A DNA stretch of 64,000 nt from Jacaranda mimosifolia (Eukaryota; Streptophyta; Magnoliopsida; Lamiales; Bignoniaceae): NCBI GenBank assembly GCA_018894105.1, contig CM032123.1, forward strand, positions 28,559,744 to 28,623,743. Direction: 5' to 3'. Made by a program: the position numbers and the translations under genes. Of this stretch, positions 11,601 to 25,200 are shown in pieces (the stretch's first letter is position 1; every line of letters begins with the position of its first letter). Below the pieces are notes generated by a model. The model did no database searches. It worked only from the letters and a program-made list of their open reading frames with translations, and was not told the DNA's origin.

Positions 11601-14600
11601 TTTTTGAGAAATGGATAGAAGAAATGTGATTTATACTTTAATTTTGTTTTGAAAAATAATTAAAAATTATATGGAGCATTTTTATTTTTATTTTTGATTT
11701 GAGAGGAAATATTTTTAATTATAGATGTCAATTCAATAGGTTTTTTATTTGGTTAGTAAAGTGAATATAATATTTTTTGGGTTTGTATAAATACACTGAT
11801 TGAGAAAATGTGTGTGTGTGTGTGTGTGATGATTAATTCATTGAAATAATGATAATAAAATTGATAATTTGAGCAGGTCTTACTCATTTTTGGAGAGGGT
11901 GGGGCCAAAATGTCCAAAATGTGTTTGGATTTTTTTTTCCCTAGAAAACAAATCCAAACATATTAATATTTTCACAAGAATGCTGCGGATTTGAGTTCAT
12001 AATGTTTTTAATTAATATTTTAATCGAATTATAGTGGTAAATTAATCTTTAGATACTAGTTATTTAGGAGGTTTTTTGTTATTCATATTTCCTAATATTA
12101 TTTGGTATTATTTAATTAGATTGAAAAAATTAACCAAATTTTGTACTGCTCTCCCTCTATTCTAAAATTATAGGGACAATTTAAATTAAAATAGAATTTT
12201 GAGTGAGAATTGAGAAAACATAAATTTTTTGTACGTTTATTTATTTGCTTGTAAATTAAAGTAGTGATTTACTGAAATTTGATAAATATTTTAATTTTTC
12301 ATGAGTTTTTTTTTTCCATAAATACAAACAAATAAAAATTCTCCCCATGAATTTTCTAGTAGGGGCATGTTTATTCAATTCTTCTCAAACAGTAATTAAA
12401 AAAAAATTAGTTGAATTGTATACAAGTTAACTGGAACATCATTTAATAATATTTTTTTTGAAAAAAAATTGAAAAAGAGACGTAGAAAAATCGTAATAAA
12501 AGTAGTGTGGGATGGGGGAATCCTTAATTAGAATAGCAGAAGGCAGGCGGGAAGCTAGCTAGGAAAGTAAGCAGGGGTATAGGTGTGGGTGGGTTACTAA
12601 TACGTACGTGTGCATATATATATATATATAGATAGATATATAGGCTGCTGCTGCTGCTACTGCATGCGATGCTGCTGCTGCTGCTGCCATATTAGATTCT
12701 CACTGTTGCTATCTTTTACTTGCTTAACTCACTAACTTCCTTACCAACACAATATATATGCATTATTGCACCCTACCCACAAAAACAAAAACAAAAAAGA
12801 AAAAATATCCATAGTTTTCACTTCTTTCTTTTATTTAATATTATTGTGGAAATATTTAATGAATACTTCACTTGTTCTTTCACGTATAGTGAATAGCAAC
12901 TAGACAAGGATAAAAGTTTTCTTTGATTTTACTACAAAAATTTGAGGCATTAATTACGATTAATTCAATATTAATGTCAAAATTCATGGCCTAAGCTATG
13001 AAATTGACTTAGTCGAACGTGAAGTGGATGCTTTTGTAATTAATTTTCAGTATGATAAATTCGTAACTAATTGTTATATATATTACATATATTAATTTTT
13101 TTATGAATAATATCGAATTAATTTGTTGTATTTTTAATGAACATGACTAAAAGTTGATAACCAATAATTGTTGTTGCTTATTAGCTTAAACTTCTACCAA
13201 ACTAATGCAGCGAGTAAAATTTGGGAGAAAAGAAAAACAAACGATTACACGAATAACTTAAATAAAAGAAAATTTGTACACGATAAGCCTCAAAACAAAA
13301 TAAAAAAAACTTTCTCATAGAGAGAACCAAATAAATTTATTGTTCAAGTTGTTTTTTTCAAGCTACATATTCAAACGTATTTGCTACAAAAAATATGTAT
13401 TTATAATTACGAAATGCATTTTGTAGCAATATTTTCGTAGTGATAGACCGATAGTTTTTTGGTAATGTTTATCCTTTTTTTTTCTCCATATTTTAATCAA
13501 TTACTAAAATATTCCTTTGACTCTCATTTTGTCTGACTTATGTGTTTAGTAGTAGATTAACGACCAATACATTGACTGATTGAACATGTATATATATATA
13601 TATATATCCTTTTTATGGTTCTAATATTAAATATTAATATGCCAAAAATTTAACTTTGAAAATTTTTTAAGAGTTTAACCGAGATGACAATACATCTCCT
13701 CTCTTACACTTTAAATTTATTAAGATTTGCCTTATGTTTCGATATAAATATATCATTCGTTAATTTGAATTGGTAAATTCTTATAACCATTAATTTTTAA
13801 TTCTCTTAATTTTCATGGCATTTAAAGCATTTTTATTATTTTTATGACTTAATCTTAACATTGTATTTACATAAAGCATTTTTTACTTATTTTTTCTTGT
13901 TGTACTACTTCTGTTATGAACATTCTGGAAAATGAAGTGTTAATTTTTAACAACAATTCTATTATTTTAATATATATTCAGTAGTAGTACATTTAAAATA
14001 AATTCTTCTATCCGTATGAAAGACAAAATCGATATTTTCATTTATAAACAAGGCCACATAATTAAATGCGAAGAAGTAATATTAAATCTTACAAATAATT
14101 ATTCTGATGCTATTTCACTGAAAAATGGATTAAGCATTTTTCACATTGTATGTTTGATATAAAAATACATAAAAATGATTTCAAAAGGACATTTTAAATG
14201 TATAATTCTAAAGTGAAGTGTGGATACAATTTACAAAGAGTGAATTATACTGCTTTCCCTTTTTCTATTTATTCACATGGCTTTGGTTAAGAAAGAAAAA
14301 TAATAATAATTAATCAAGCATAAAATATTAATCGAATTAAATTATGTTAAATTAGTAGTGAGATTAATTTACAATGTAATTACACGACACAATTCCAACT
14401 GTCTAATATTTTTTAGACTTGCTTTAGTGTCTATAAAAGTTTTCCAGTGTAAAACTTGAAATTTCATGAATTTGCACTAAACGTTTAAAAAGGGCATAAA
14501 CTTTGATGAGTTGTTGATTTGATTTGTCATAGAATGGGGCACAAACATGGTTGGACACTCAATGTACGAGATTTTCATCTGCTATGAATTCGTAAGAATG

Positions 14601-16768
14601 GAAATACTTGTATACAATGTGTAATGAAATTTCACCATCTATATAATAGGTGCGAGTAAATCTTTTGCAAGAGGGTGATACAATGAATCCGAGTCCGGAC
14701 AAAGGCACTCCATGAGTTCAAGGCTCCCAAGTTTTAGGAAGTCCTATTTATAGCGTGAAAATGGAAGTTGAGCCAAAACAAATCTAATTTAAATTTAGTT
14801 TACTTATGATTCGTTGGCTGTTGTTTTGTTACAAGTAAGTTGAACTTAAAATCTATTTGAAATCACATTAAAATTAATATCACTATGAATTTAGGGGGGG
14901 GGCGGGGGAATTGAAGTTCAGGTTAATAGGATATCGAACATCGGAGCATAAATATCATAAATCATAGAAAAGGTACATTTGATGTTATGTGTGAATGGGG
15001 GTATATATTAGAGGGTGCTTAGTTGGACTTGTTTTTTTAAATTTAAAAGTTAGATAATATTTTAGGATGGCACCATATATCTCGAATGAGTGATCCTGGA
15101 GTATAGAAGGATTCTTCCCTGCTATTGTGTATAAAATGGGCTTCTCATTCGCTCTCATATCAAGTGTGATCCGCAACGCAACAAATACACAAATTATAAG
15201 TTGAGAGTTCTTTCAACTTAAATTTATCGACACTTAAACAATTTTGAGCTAAAAAGTTGTTAAGCAGCTTTAAATGTTGGAAGAAGTTAAAGAGAAAAGA
15301 ACAAGAAATTGAATAAATGAACAAAAGTGAATTATTTTTTGGTAAATAATGAAGAAAAGGGAATTAAAGGTGGAATGATGATAGGCAGGAGAAGTGGTGT
15401 GGTGGGCTGTTAAAGGATGAAATATTTAGAATACCGTTAGATAGTTAGTAGTAAGTCGGTGTATTGTCAAGCAGATATGTATGTGTGCGCTGGTGAAGGC
15501 CATCGGCTCAGCACACGAAGCATACGAAAGCTACAAATTGGTGCAAAGTCCCATTGCCTCTCAATTTAAGGATGGTGCATCAAAAGGTGACCTTTGTATT
15601 AGCCTCTTCTCCTATCCTTTTTTGGATTGCACAAAACATACTTCACACTATTCTTTTAAGGGGACCCTCGATGGACTCTTCTTGTCAATTTTTTGTTTTT
15701 ATTTTTCCCTATCCTTTTTTTTTTTTTCCTCCCTAATTTTTCTCCTTGTGGGATATCTTATATATTATTGATCATCTTCATACTCATGTTAATTAAAACT
15801 CAATACTATCTCTTATTTTGGTCTATATAAGAACGGAGAATGAACCCACATGTATTTATGTGCTTGCTTCATGTGTGCCGCTCATAAAATTTATCGATGC
15901 ACATTAATATTATGTTTTCATCACTAGAGAAAAAATGATGATATCCAAGCACAAGTTCCTTTTTTAAAAAAGAAAATCATTGCTGGTCCCTCAATTAACT
16001 CTATGAAACTCCATTTATGATCTATTCACAATTATAATAGCATATTATCAAATTGTCCATTAATTCCGTAGAAACCAACACTTATTTAAGTCAAGTGGGT
16101 TCAAAAAAATCTAAAAAATATTTTGCTTGTCACTTAACTAGTGAATATAATTGCAAAAAGTCTTTATTGAGTCATTAACAATTTAAACTAACATATATGC
16201 CTACATAGGTATCACATTTCTTGACCATTCTTATAAATTTGATCTTGTTACTTCAACAAACGAAAGATTAAGAATATAAATGTGGAATTGTATGTATATA
16301 TGATTACTATTCCTATTATCACTAAGATTAAGCTAAAAATTCTTGGATCAAATCAATAAAAAGTGTGCTAATTTACTGTGAACTAATTAATTGATACAAG
16401 CTTAACCATGAGTGTAATTAACTCTACTATTTGTGCACTGGGATGGAGTGACCCTTCTTCCAACAGTATGAATCTGAGAGCCTGACTCATCTAAACATAA
16501 ACATGCTCACAAACGCACGCATAAATCTCTGCAACCAACTCAATTGCATTTACTGCTAACCACCCCCCAACCCCCACACCCCCTCTCTCTCCCTCCACAC
16601 ACACAATCTCTTGTTTTTCTGAATATTTTTTTGCCTGTTTTGGAACCCTTCTCAGGTGGCTTTTACAGGTCCCCTGCAGATTAGCCTTTATGACCCCCCA
16701 AATCTATTGCATTTTCCTTCGGATTCAGTGCTTCAATTCCCACTACTACTACTACAATTTCTTCCCAC
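11601..16768. other. Long 5' intergenic region of the CUC3-like gene
   Basis: About 5 kb with no coding gene that I can support. It holds a TG microsatellite (11810-11827), a GCT/CTG-rich microsatellite (about 12640-12690), an AT run (13588-13606), a G-run (14894-14908) and, at about 15440-15640, a patch of higher complexity and GC content. Open frames at 15481-15771 end in low-complexity T-rich sequence and match nothing I know. Regulatory sequence for the gene downstream is possible but not shown. Confidence 0.4.
12640..12690. repeat. GCT/CTG trinucleotide microsatellite
   Basis: Two short runs of gctgctgctgct separated by 'actgcatgcgat'. They follow a TA/GATA run at 12614-12640. A weaker actactgctgctgct run occurs at 11050-11065. 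Not in a recognised reading frame. Confidence 0.7.
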
Positions 16769-16778
16769 TATATAAATA
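16769..16778 (+). promoter_or_regulatory. Likely TATA box of the CUC3-like gene
   Basis: The sequence tatataaataag lies 170 bp upstream of the start codon, after a CT-rich stretch. It predicts a transcription start near 16800 and a 5' leader of about 140 nt. This is by motif and position only. Confidence 0.55.
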
Positions 16779-16941
16779 AGCGTCACACTTCCAAATCCTT
16801 TGCCACTAACAAAGAGATCAAAATAGCTAAGTTTTCGTGCATGTTTTAGCCGAACCCCTTTTTCTTATACACACCAAAAACAAAACTGAAAAAGGGTTTT
16901 TACTGTGTGTTGTGTGCGTGATTGTGGAGATATATAGATCG

Positions 16942-17679
16942 ATGTTGGGAATGGAGGAGATTCTGTGTGAACTGGAAAGAGATGAGATGAATGAACAAGG
17001 GCTGCCTCCTGGCTTCAGGTTCCATCCCACTGATGAGGAGCTTATAACCTTCTATTTGGCTTCCAAAGTCTTCAATGGCAACTTCTGTGGTGTGGAAATT
17101 GCTGAGGTGGACCTCAACAGATGTGAACCTTGGGAACTTCCAGGTAATATGTAATTACCATGGAACAATAATCTTAATTTTCTGACCTATATCTATGTAT
17201 AGTTTAGTAATCTCCAATTTGTCAGAAAGGGGGAAAAAAGAGATAAGGGCATGCATGTGATCAGCCTTACTGTTTTCACATCCAATCATCTCAATGTTCA
17301 GCAAGAAACCCAAAAGTAGCCACGATGGAATCAATTTTCAACAGCCCTTTTCTTCATTTGATCTGCTTTAAATCTGGGGAGATGCAATATTGAAGTAATT
17401 TCTGGTTTCCGCATATATAATATCATATATACGCTGATGAGGAGGAGCAGTAAATTAAGATTCTAACATCATATGTGTGGACTATGCTTTTCTGTCCTGC
17501 TATAAATTTTTGTCTGGAGTACCATTTGTTAATTAGCCTCACACTCATCAGAAGCTCAAAAATAGCTAATAATAATGCTCTCTAGGTATCTTCAGAAGTT
17601 AACATTGCATTCATTAATTACTGCATTTCTTTACTAGCCGCCTGCAAAAGTTTGAAGTGTTTTATCTTCTTCTTCTTCT

Positions 17680-17710
<31 letters not shown>

Positions 17711-19716
17711 GCCATTCAATAACTGAAAAGCAACAGATTTCTCAACCCTTTCACTTTTTCTGCAAGAAATATTCTACATATCTTCTGACAAATCCTTTAA
17801 GATTAATGCATCCTTTGCCTCAGGAAGAATTATTGTACTAATGGTATATATGCTTGCGAAAAGTTTTTTGTATATTGTTTAGCTAGTTTGCATTAACCTG
17901 TGTATATATATATATGCATGACTTGTTTAAACTTATTACAAATTAGATGTGGCAAAAATGGGAGAAAAGGAGTGGTACTTCTTCAGCTTAAGAGACAGAA
18001 AGTACCCAACAGGGCTGAGAACAAACCGAGCAACAGGTGCTGGTTATTGGAAAGCAACAGGAAAAGATAGAGAAGTATACAGTGCTTCAAGTGGAGCACT
18101 TCTTGGTATGAAGAAAACCCTTGTTTTCTACAAAGGGAGAGCCCCTCGGGGTGAGAAAACCAAGTGGGTCATGCATGAATACCGCCTCGACGGTGACTTC
18201 TCTTGCCGCCACACCGGCAAGGTCAGCACCCTAGCTACCTTAATTTCACCAATATTACCATGTTATGTATTGTTTTAATACTACTAAGGGGGTGCTCACT
18301 TAGATATTTTTATTAAGAATACTTATGCATATCCTTTGAATCTGATTGAATCTCAATATGTATCGATCCTAAATGTCCTCCCATGGGGTTGACTTATGAC
18401 TGAGTTTTTTGTCATGATATTGATGGAAGTATTCGGAACAGTTCGTTGTCTGCAATTTTTATATCACTTGACTAATGAAAATTGTTACAAAAAGAAAAAA
18501 GAGAAAAAGGTGAATAAACAAGAACACAAGGAAATATACACATAGACACACGTGTGTATGTGTGTGAAGTATTTATGTCAATGATCTGTTGAAAGGTAAA
18601 CGGGAGAGACTACTGTATTTGGGTCTTGATAAGAGAACAAAATGAGTATCTTAATGGAGAACACTATAAACTAATTAGTGGGCTACTGCTAGTGGGCTGG
18701 TTGGGCAACAGAGAGCATCACCAGACTTGGGATTTTGTAAAATGATTGAGGCCACTGCACATTTTAACGGTTAATCACTCTTACTACAACCTTTTTTCTA
18801 TTTTTTCTCTTCCTCCTGGATCTCTACATAATTCATTTAAAGCACATGCTATAATACACTGTAAATTATACTTCTCTGTGCCCAAAAAATCTGCTTAGTG
18901 CCAGTAAATTACCTGCAAAGAAATAAAGAAAAAATCTTTTCTTTCTTATCTTTTTCTTTTTCTTTTGGCTAAAAGCTAACTTGCCAGTGACAATATTTAT
19001 TTGTTTCTTTACAGGAGGAATGGGTGATTTGCAGAATTTTTCACAAAATGGGAGAGAAGAAAACTCCAACAATGCTTCAAGGACAAAGCTACTTAATAAA
19101 AGCAGCTGATTCCCCATTCCCCACAACCACAACCAGCTCTAATTCATTGCCTCCATTGCTTGAACCACCACTAACACTGTTAGAAACCCAATCCCATGCC
19201 CATCAAGATCATCAACAAATAATGCAAACCCTAAACCATAATCAAAACCCTTTTTTGATTCACACCCAAGAATCTGACCTCAAATCCCTAATCAACCCAC
19301 TTGTCTCTTCCCAATCCGACCTTTTTCCAGTCAACATGTCCCACCCCACCTCATCATTCACAAACTCCATGATCGGTACTAACAAGGACTCCAGTATCCT
19401 CCTCAAGCCTTTCCTCTCACACCAAGACTTCACCTTCAAGGAACTGAGCAATGCTATTGCCAAACAGTGCAAGAAAGAGGCCAGCTTTGAGTCCCATTTC
19501 CAATTAATATCTGATGGATTTGGCAACATGCAGTGGGCAGAAAGGGTTCAAGAAAACAACACCAAATATCAAAACCCATTTCTTTTTGGTGATGAAATGG
19601 GAATCCCATCAGCAACAGTAGCAGCAGGAGTTGTTGATAATAATGTTACTGGTGCCATGGATGGTGCTGCTATTGATCATGTGATGTCAACTGAGCCGGC
19701 TTTCAGATGGTGGTAG
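16942..19716 (+). CDS. CUC3: NAC-domain transcription factor, CUC3-like (organ boundary identity)
   Basis: Three exons, 16942-17143, 17947-18221 and 19015-19716, with GT-AG introns of 803 and 793 nt, give 392 residues. The start [20 protein letters not shown] is followed by the NAC domain (about residues 20-170): [20 protein letters not shown] (subdomain A), [13 protein letters not shown] (B), [20 protein letters not shown] (C), [16 protein letters not shown] and [20 protein letters not shown] (D), and [11 protein letters not shown] (E). Intron positions (after WELP and before EEWVICR) are those usual for NAC genes. The N-terminal extension resembles Arabidopsis CUC3 (ANAC031) more than CUC1 or CUC2, and exon 3 shows no miR164 target, which also fits CUC3. 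The family binds DNA as dimers in the nucleus and specifies meristem and organ boundaries. The C-terminal half (171-392) is Ser/Thr/Asn/Gln-rich, as expected of an activation region, and ends AFRWW. NAC family is certain; the CUC3 subgroup is likely. An AT microsatellite sits in intron 1. Confidence 0.93.
17682..17706. repeat. AT microsatellite in intron 1 of the CUC3-like gene
   Basis: An uninterrupted (AT)n run of about 25 bp preceded by a CTT run (17660-17680). It is intronic and does not affect the coding sequence. Confidence 0.8.
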
Positions 19717-20593
19717 ATAGATGATATTCAATCCCACCTCCCATCAAAGTCACTGGAGATATTATTCTTGGCCTTAGGATCTTTAAATATCTTCTCTTTT
19801 ACTTGTTTTCATATAATTTTCAAATATGGAATATTGTTGTTATTAATTTTATTATCTGCTGTCTGTCTATGTATATGTAGAGAATCTAGAGATTCTGAAT
19901 ATGTATGTAAGTAAAGCTGGTGGAAGTGGAAGGAGTGGTAGTCATGAACTACTTAACCATGTAGTAGTAGCACTGATGAAGACTAACTGCAGCTACTAAA
20001 GAAATTGAGTACTATTTCTGTTTTTTATATTACATATTATATATTATGATGAGATTACAACCACTACTGCTGGTACATAACAAAAATCTTTGGTCTCAGC
20101 CATAGAAAGAGATTTTATTGCAGGATCATTTTCTGGGGTTGGATTTGATTGGGGATGGGGCGTAGGTGGGTTAGGGGAGGGGTGGTTTGATGTGATGGTA
20201 AGATGTGATTTTGGAGGTGTTGTTTATTTTGATGTCACCTTGGCGATGGTATTTGGGTCCCCTTTTTCCTTGCCTGCAGCCTTCCCTAAGATTAATTGTG
20301 GGTGTGCCATCTGACTCGCTATCCGTACTTGCATGGCTATATAGCTGCGTATGTAATAGAGGTAATTTGTGCAAATTCCAGCACCCTCTTTTTTGCATAT
20401 ATATGTATATGTGTTATATATGTATATATATATCTATATCTATATATATATACAGAGAGAGAAAGAGAGAGACAAAATTGGTTGCTGTACAAATTTATGA
20501 CTACATTGTACCCAAAAAAAATGATGGGCCTTCATTCCATAGTACATCAACAAATTATCATAGTCTCATTTCCCCAAAAATATTTAGATTCTT
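19717..20593. other. 3' flank of the CUC3-like gene
   Basis: The first 200-300 bp are probably 3' UTR. A G-rich stretch follows at 20136-20190, and a TATA/GA low-complexity stretch at 20395-20475. Open frames at 20090-20624 overlap one another in all three forward frames and are low-complexity. Confidence 0.5.
20136..20190 (+). other. G-rich stretch with G-quadruplex potential
   Basis: Six or more runs of three to four G lie within about 55 bp on the + strand: ggggttgg, ttggggatggggcgtaggtg, ggttaggggaggggtgg. It starts 420 bp after the CUC3-like stop codon. The pattern fits the G3+N1-7 rule for at least four runs from about 20154 on. Formation in the cell is not shown. Confidence 0.6.
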
Positions 20594-21172
20594 TAGTACT
20601 GTCAACGAATTGAATTTGAATTGAATTTATTATATTTAAATTTAAATTTAATTATTTAAATTTATATTCAAGTTTGACTCAAAATTTTATAGAATTTTTG
20701 TTAATTAGTATCATATTTGAATTCGATAGATATTTAAAATTCGATTAAAAAATTAATCAGATATATATGGATATATATTTTGTCTTTTGAATTTTATAAA
20801 ACTATTGTATTTATAAAGTAAATATATGTCATATTTGAAATTTTGATAATTTTTTATTATATATTAGTTTAAAAGTTAAATATTTGAATAATAAATTCCT
20901 ATTTCACATTATATTAAAATATAGATGAACAATTGTATGTTATTATATTTGATATTTTATTTTAAAATTTTTATTAATATTATATATGAGTATTAATTTA
21001 GTAAATAATATTAAAGTTCATATTTGAATATTTAACAAATCGAATTGCTTAATTTTATATTCGATCCACTTATTTCGAATTATGAATATTTATAATCGAA
21101 TTTGATTCACGAATATTTTAATTGAATAAAATTTTTAAAATTCGAATCGAATTCGATCCATTGACAACCCTA
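20594..21172. mobile_element. hAT-like MITE, 'GGGCTGTCAACG' family, copy 1
   Basis: The left end TAGTACTGTCAACGAATTG and the reversed right end TAGGGTTGTCAATGGATCG are imperfect inverted repeats. The interior alternates gaattcgaat-like motifs and is very AT-rich. Relatives are at 22219-25882 (interrupted) and 43599-44118. A common gattct occurs near both flanks, but the duplication is not clean. Confidence 0.6.
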
Positions 21173-21473
21173 AGTGATTCTCCTAAAGTTAATTTTCAAT
21201 CTGGACAAGCTTTTAAGTTTAAAATTAATTTGGAATTGGCTCATAAACTGTCTTTAGCCTAAGATGAGCTTTGCCGAATTTGAGCCCAGCCCAACTGTTA
21301 TTATGCATGAAATATTTCATTTTATATTTTATTTTTATTTTTTAAGAGAAACAATTAAAAACATCATTTAAACTCATCTCAGAGAAAAAGAATAAACGAA
21401 TAGTCATATATATAAGCGTAAGAGCAGCGACTGCGGGATGCAGCCTATTTCAGAACATTGTAAAAAATGATTA

Positions 21474-21955
21474 GAGCCCGTTTGTTTTTATTTTCTATAC
21501 CCATTTTTATTTTCTCATTAAAATAAAATAAAAAAAACTAGCACTATCTACACTATTTTCTCAAACATTTTCATTTTTAAAACATTTTTTATTATATTTT
21601 CTCTCCATTTTCATCTATTTTTCAACCCTTATCATTACCTGAATAATTTTTTATCTTCTCAATACTTCTCATACACTATTCACCACAAAATATTATAAAT
21701 TAAAATTATAATATTATTTTTTCAAACAATCACACATTACATCATCAATTCAAATTTAAAAACTCATACAAAAACACCCAACATCCAAATACATCTCATT
21801 TTCACACATATATAAAACCTATATAAATTTATAATTTTCTACAATACATCCAAATAGAACTTCATTTTCAAATTCAACTATTATAACAAACTTTTCTCTC
21901 TTCATTTTCACTTGAAAATAAAAAATGCCCTTTGAAAATGAAAACAAACGGGCTC
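21474..21955. mobile_element. Tourist-like MITE, copy 3
   Basis: A 482-bp element with TTA at 21471-21473 and 21956-21958. The ends are GAGCCCGTTTGTTTTTATTT and the complement of aatgaaaacaaacgggctc, a near-perfect inverted repeat. This is the clearest copy of the family in the window. Confidence 0.75.
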
Positions 21956-22218
21956 TTAACTCTATGTGCATCTGTGTCAACATACTACTGTTGCCGACGC
22001 ATAAAGCCTCTGATTTCACTGGGAATATTTACCATTTTAAGCATATAAATATTTATTGATTGTTTTAGCAAAAAGCAGATAACACAATTTACTAAATGGA
22101 AGAAAAGAAAAGAGACTGTTTCACCATCAGTTTCCAATTGGACTAAAAGGTCGTACGAACAAATGGGCCGAGGTGGGAGGGTCCAATTAATTAAGCTTGG
22201 AGGAAGGATACAATTATA

Positions 22219-25200
22219 TAGGGCTGTCAACGGGGAATCGGATCAACTATATTTGAGTTCAAATCCTATTATCAAAATTCATGTTCAAATCCGACTCGAT
22301 ATTCTATAAGATCTTTGTTAATCAGTAGTATATCCAAATCTAATAGATATCCGAAATCCAATAAATAAAAAAATCGGCCCGATTTAATATTTTTTTTCCT
22401 TTTGGATTATATAAAAATACTGTATTTATAAAATAAATTTACATTATATTTAAATTTTTAACTCTATATTAGTCCAACAGTTAAATATTTGAATATTAAA
22501 CTCTTACTTCACATTATATTAATGCATAGGTGAACTATTATATATTATTATATTTGACATTTTATCAATATCCCTCTTATTTTTATGCTAAAAACTTAAT
22601 ATTAATAGCATAATATAAATGTTAATATAGATATTAGGTCAATATAGCATATATATATTTTTTATTTTAAAATCTTTATTAATATTATATATAAGAGTAT
22701 TAATTTAATAAAAAATTATTAAAATTTGAATTCGAATTTTTAATTAATTGGATTGCTTAATTCCGTATGCAATCCACTTATTTTGAATTACTGATATTTA
22801 TAATTGTAACACCCCGATTTTTGGAACACATGTTTAAGTTGATTGAAATTAAATTAATTAAAGTTTAGGTAGAAATATTGGGAATTGGAGGATTTGATTA
22901 TAAATAAGGAAGGGACCGATTGTTTAAAATCATAAGGTTTAGGGGGTTAAAGTGGACAAATTGAAAGTTTGAGGACTTTAAAATAATTGGATTTGGACTT
23001 AATTGCCCAAAAACAGAAAGGTTAGGGGTCAAAGTGTGAGAAATAGGAATTAGAGGACTAAATTGAAGGCCAGGGATCAAATAGAAGGCGGTTTGAAAGT
23101 TTTGGGGTAATATTGAAGTCGGCCAAAAGTTTTAGGGTCAGATTGAAAGGGCTGAAAAATACATTTATATACATAGTTGAAGGATAAATTTTTATTAGAT
23201 TCTCAAAAAGTGCCCAAAACTCCCCTGGCGGCGAATCGCCAGAAACTGGCCGTGAAACCTGGAACCAATACCATATTTGGCTTCCTCCCATTAAAGCGAA
23301 CACAACCATATAAAAAACATCCCAAAACCACCGATAAAACTGTAGGAAAAGAGGAGCAACAGCGGACGAGCGACGGGTTGACGGTTCTGCCGTTTCCGAC
23401 GGCGGTGTTTGGGTGGATTTTGATCACAAAGTGATGGGTAGTCTGGTGGTGGTGTTGATTTGGGGTTTCAAAGGCTGGTGGTGCGACGGCGATAGGCTAG
23501 GGTTTCGCGGCGGTTTTGGGCCAAATTGGCCAGCTAAACGGCATCCAAGGGGGTTTTACTCATCATGACGAGGCACACAAGATGGTGGTGGAGGTCTCCA
23601 TCTTCGGCGGTGGCATGTGGAGTTCCGGTGACGGCGCGTGGCGACTGTTTCAATGAAGTTTGCCCTAAATTTAATTCCGGACACGTCTAAGCTATTCGCA
23701 GCTTAAGATTAGATCTCGGTTCGATCAAATTGGGTAAATTTCATATCGAATGTTAATTCAATTAATTTTTATGAATTCTAATTCAATATTTATTGAATTA
23801 AGAGTATTGAATTGTAATTTTAATTGAGATGATGAGTGATTTTGTAAGTCGTGAACAACATGGATTATAATTCTAAGTTTGGTTAATTAAGAAAGATTTT
23901 ATACCCTTAAATTCGACAATATAGTGTGTTGTGAACAAAATATAGTTAAGCCTCATCTAAAGATTAAGTTATGTAAGTATTGAAACGAGAATGAATTATC
24001 AAACCTTGACTTGATGAACTCATGAAATCCAACTGGTTTAGGAACCTGGACCTCTATTACTTGACCATAAGATAAGTAGAGTGGCAAAAGGGGGTTTATT
24101 GGGGGTAATTAGAGGATTGAGTTGGCTCGAGCACGTGAAGTCATTAAGATGGTTAAAATTTTAAGACGATAAAATGAAATTGAATGGGCTCGAACAAGTA
24201 AGATCTTGTAACACTGAAGCATCATATAGTTGGAGAATTAAGGCCGCATAAGATGAGATATAATTGAACTCGAGTGTTAGAATAACCTTAAGTTTGATAA
24301 AGATATTAACTATATTTATAGTTAAGATTTAGAAGGGTTGACAGAATGATAACTTGAGTTATCTTATGACAGTGCTCGGTTTGACTAAGAAGCCAGAACC
24401 TGAGTGACTATACGATTAAGAATCCCTCTACATTTTCCAGGTGAGTTATATTAGCTTTCATTGCTGGGGAAAGAACATATATAGTTGCTATTACATCCTT
24501 ATTGTTTGATACTGATTGTGCTGAGACTCAATCGATATTATTTGTTTATTCTACAATATTCATCAATCATTGATTCTAGTGATACTCTTGATGGTCACTT
24601 TGTTCCTCTCTCATGATCCCTAAATTATACCCACTTGAGTTCCAAGTGTGTAAATGAGCTTTGAGAAAATCAACTATTTATGAAAATAGTACTCCACATC
24701 GCCTTTTTATGCTGAGCGCTTTTATTGATATTAAATTAATATCGCTATATCTGAAATTGGCGATTGTGTTGATGAAGCTAAAAAGTGATTTTGAAAAACA
24801 TGTTGTATCACCATGTCTATCTTGAAACCAGCCTGGTGCTGAATTAGTGATTTCATATTAACATGACGACTTGATGTGTTCAATGAAATGTTGTTGGACA
24901 TGTTAAGTGATAATAGTAAAAGTGTTTAATACCCTTGGGGGTGGGCCATGGAATCGGTTACGAAAGGCGACCAGGCGGAACAGACCGACGGTGACAGATC
25001 TTTCGGCTGATACCCATGCACAATGCACACATAATCCCTATTCAGTAGGCTAGCTGGAGGTAGCTGCCTATGAGTGGGATCAGGCATGCGGCTAGCCATG
25101 CTCAGTGAGTGATTAAGTGTCCGAGCTGATCACTCGGTACTTTGGAGGAATAAGGATTTTCATGTTTTCGAAAGTGGAGTGATAAGGTAGGACAACCACC

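Noticed and set aside
19015..19716. miR164 target site in the NAC gene
   Set aside because: I looked for it in the third exon because CUC1 and CUC2 have one, and found no good match.
20090..20624. Overlapping open frames in all three forward frames downstream of CUC3
   Set aside because: They are Gly-rich from the G-run or Tyr/Ile-rich from the TA microsatellite, so are composition artefacts.
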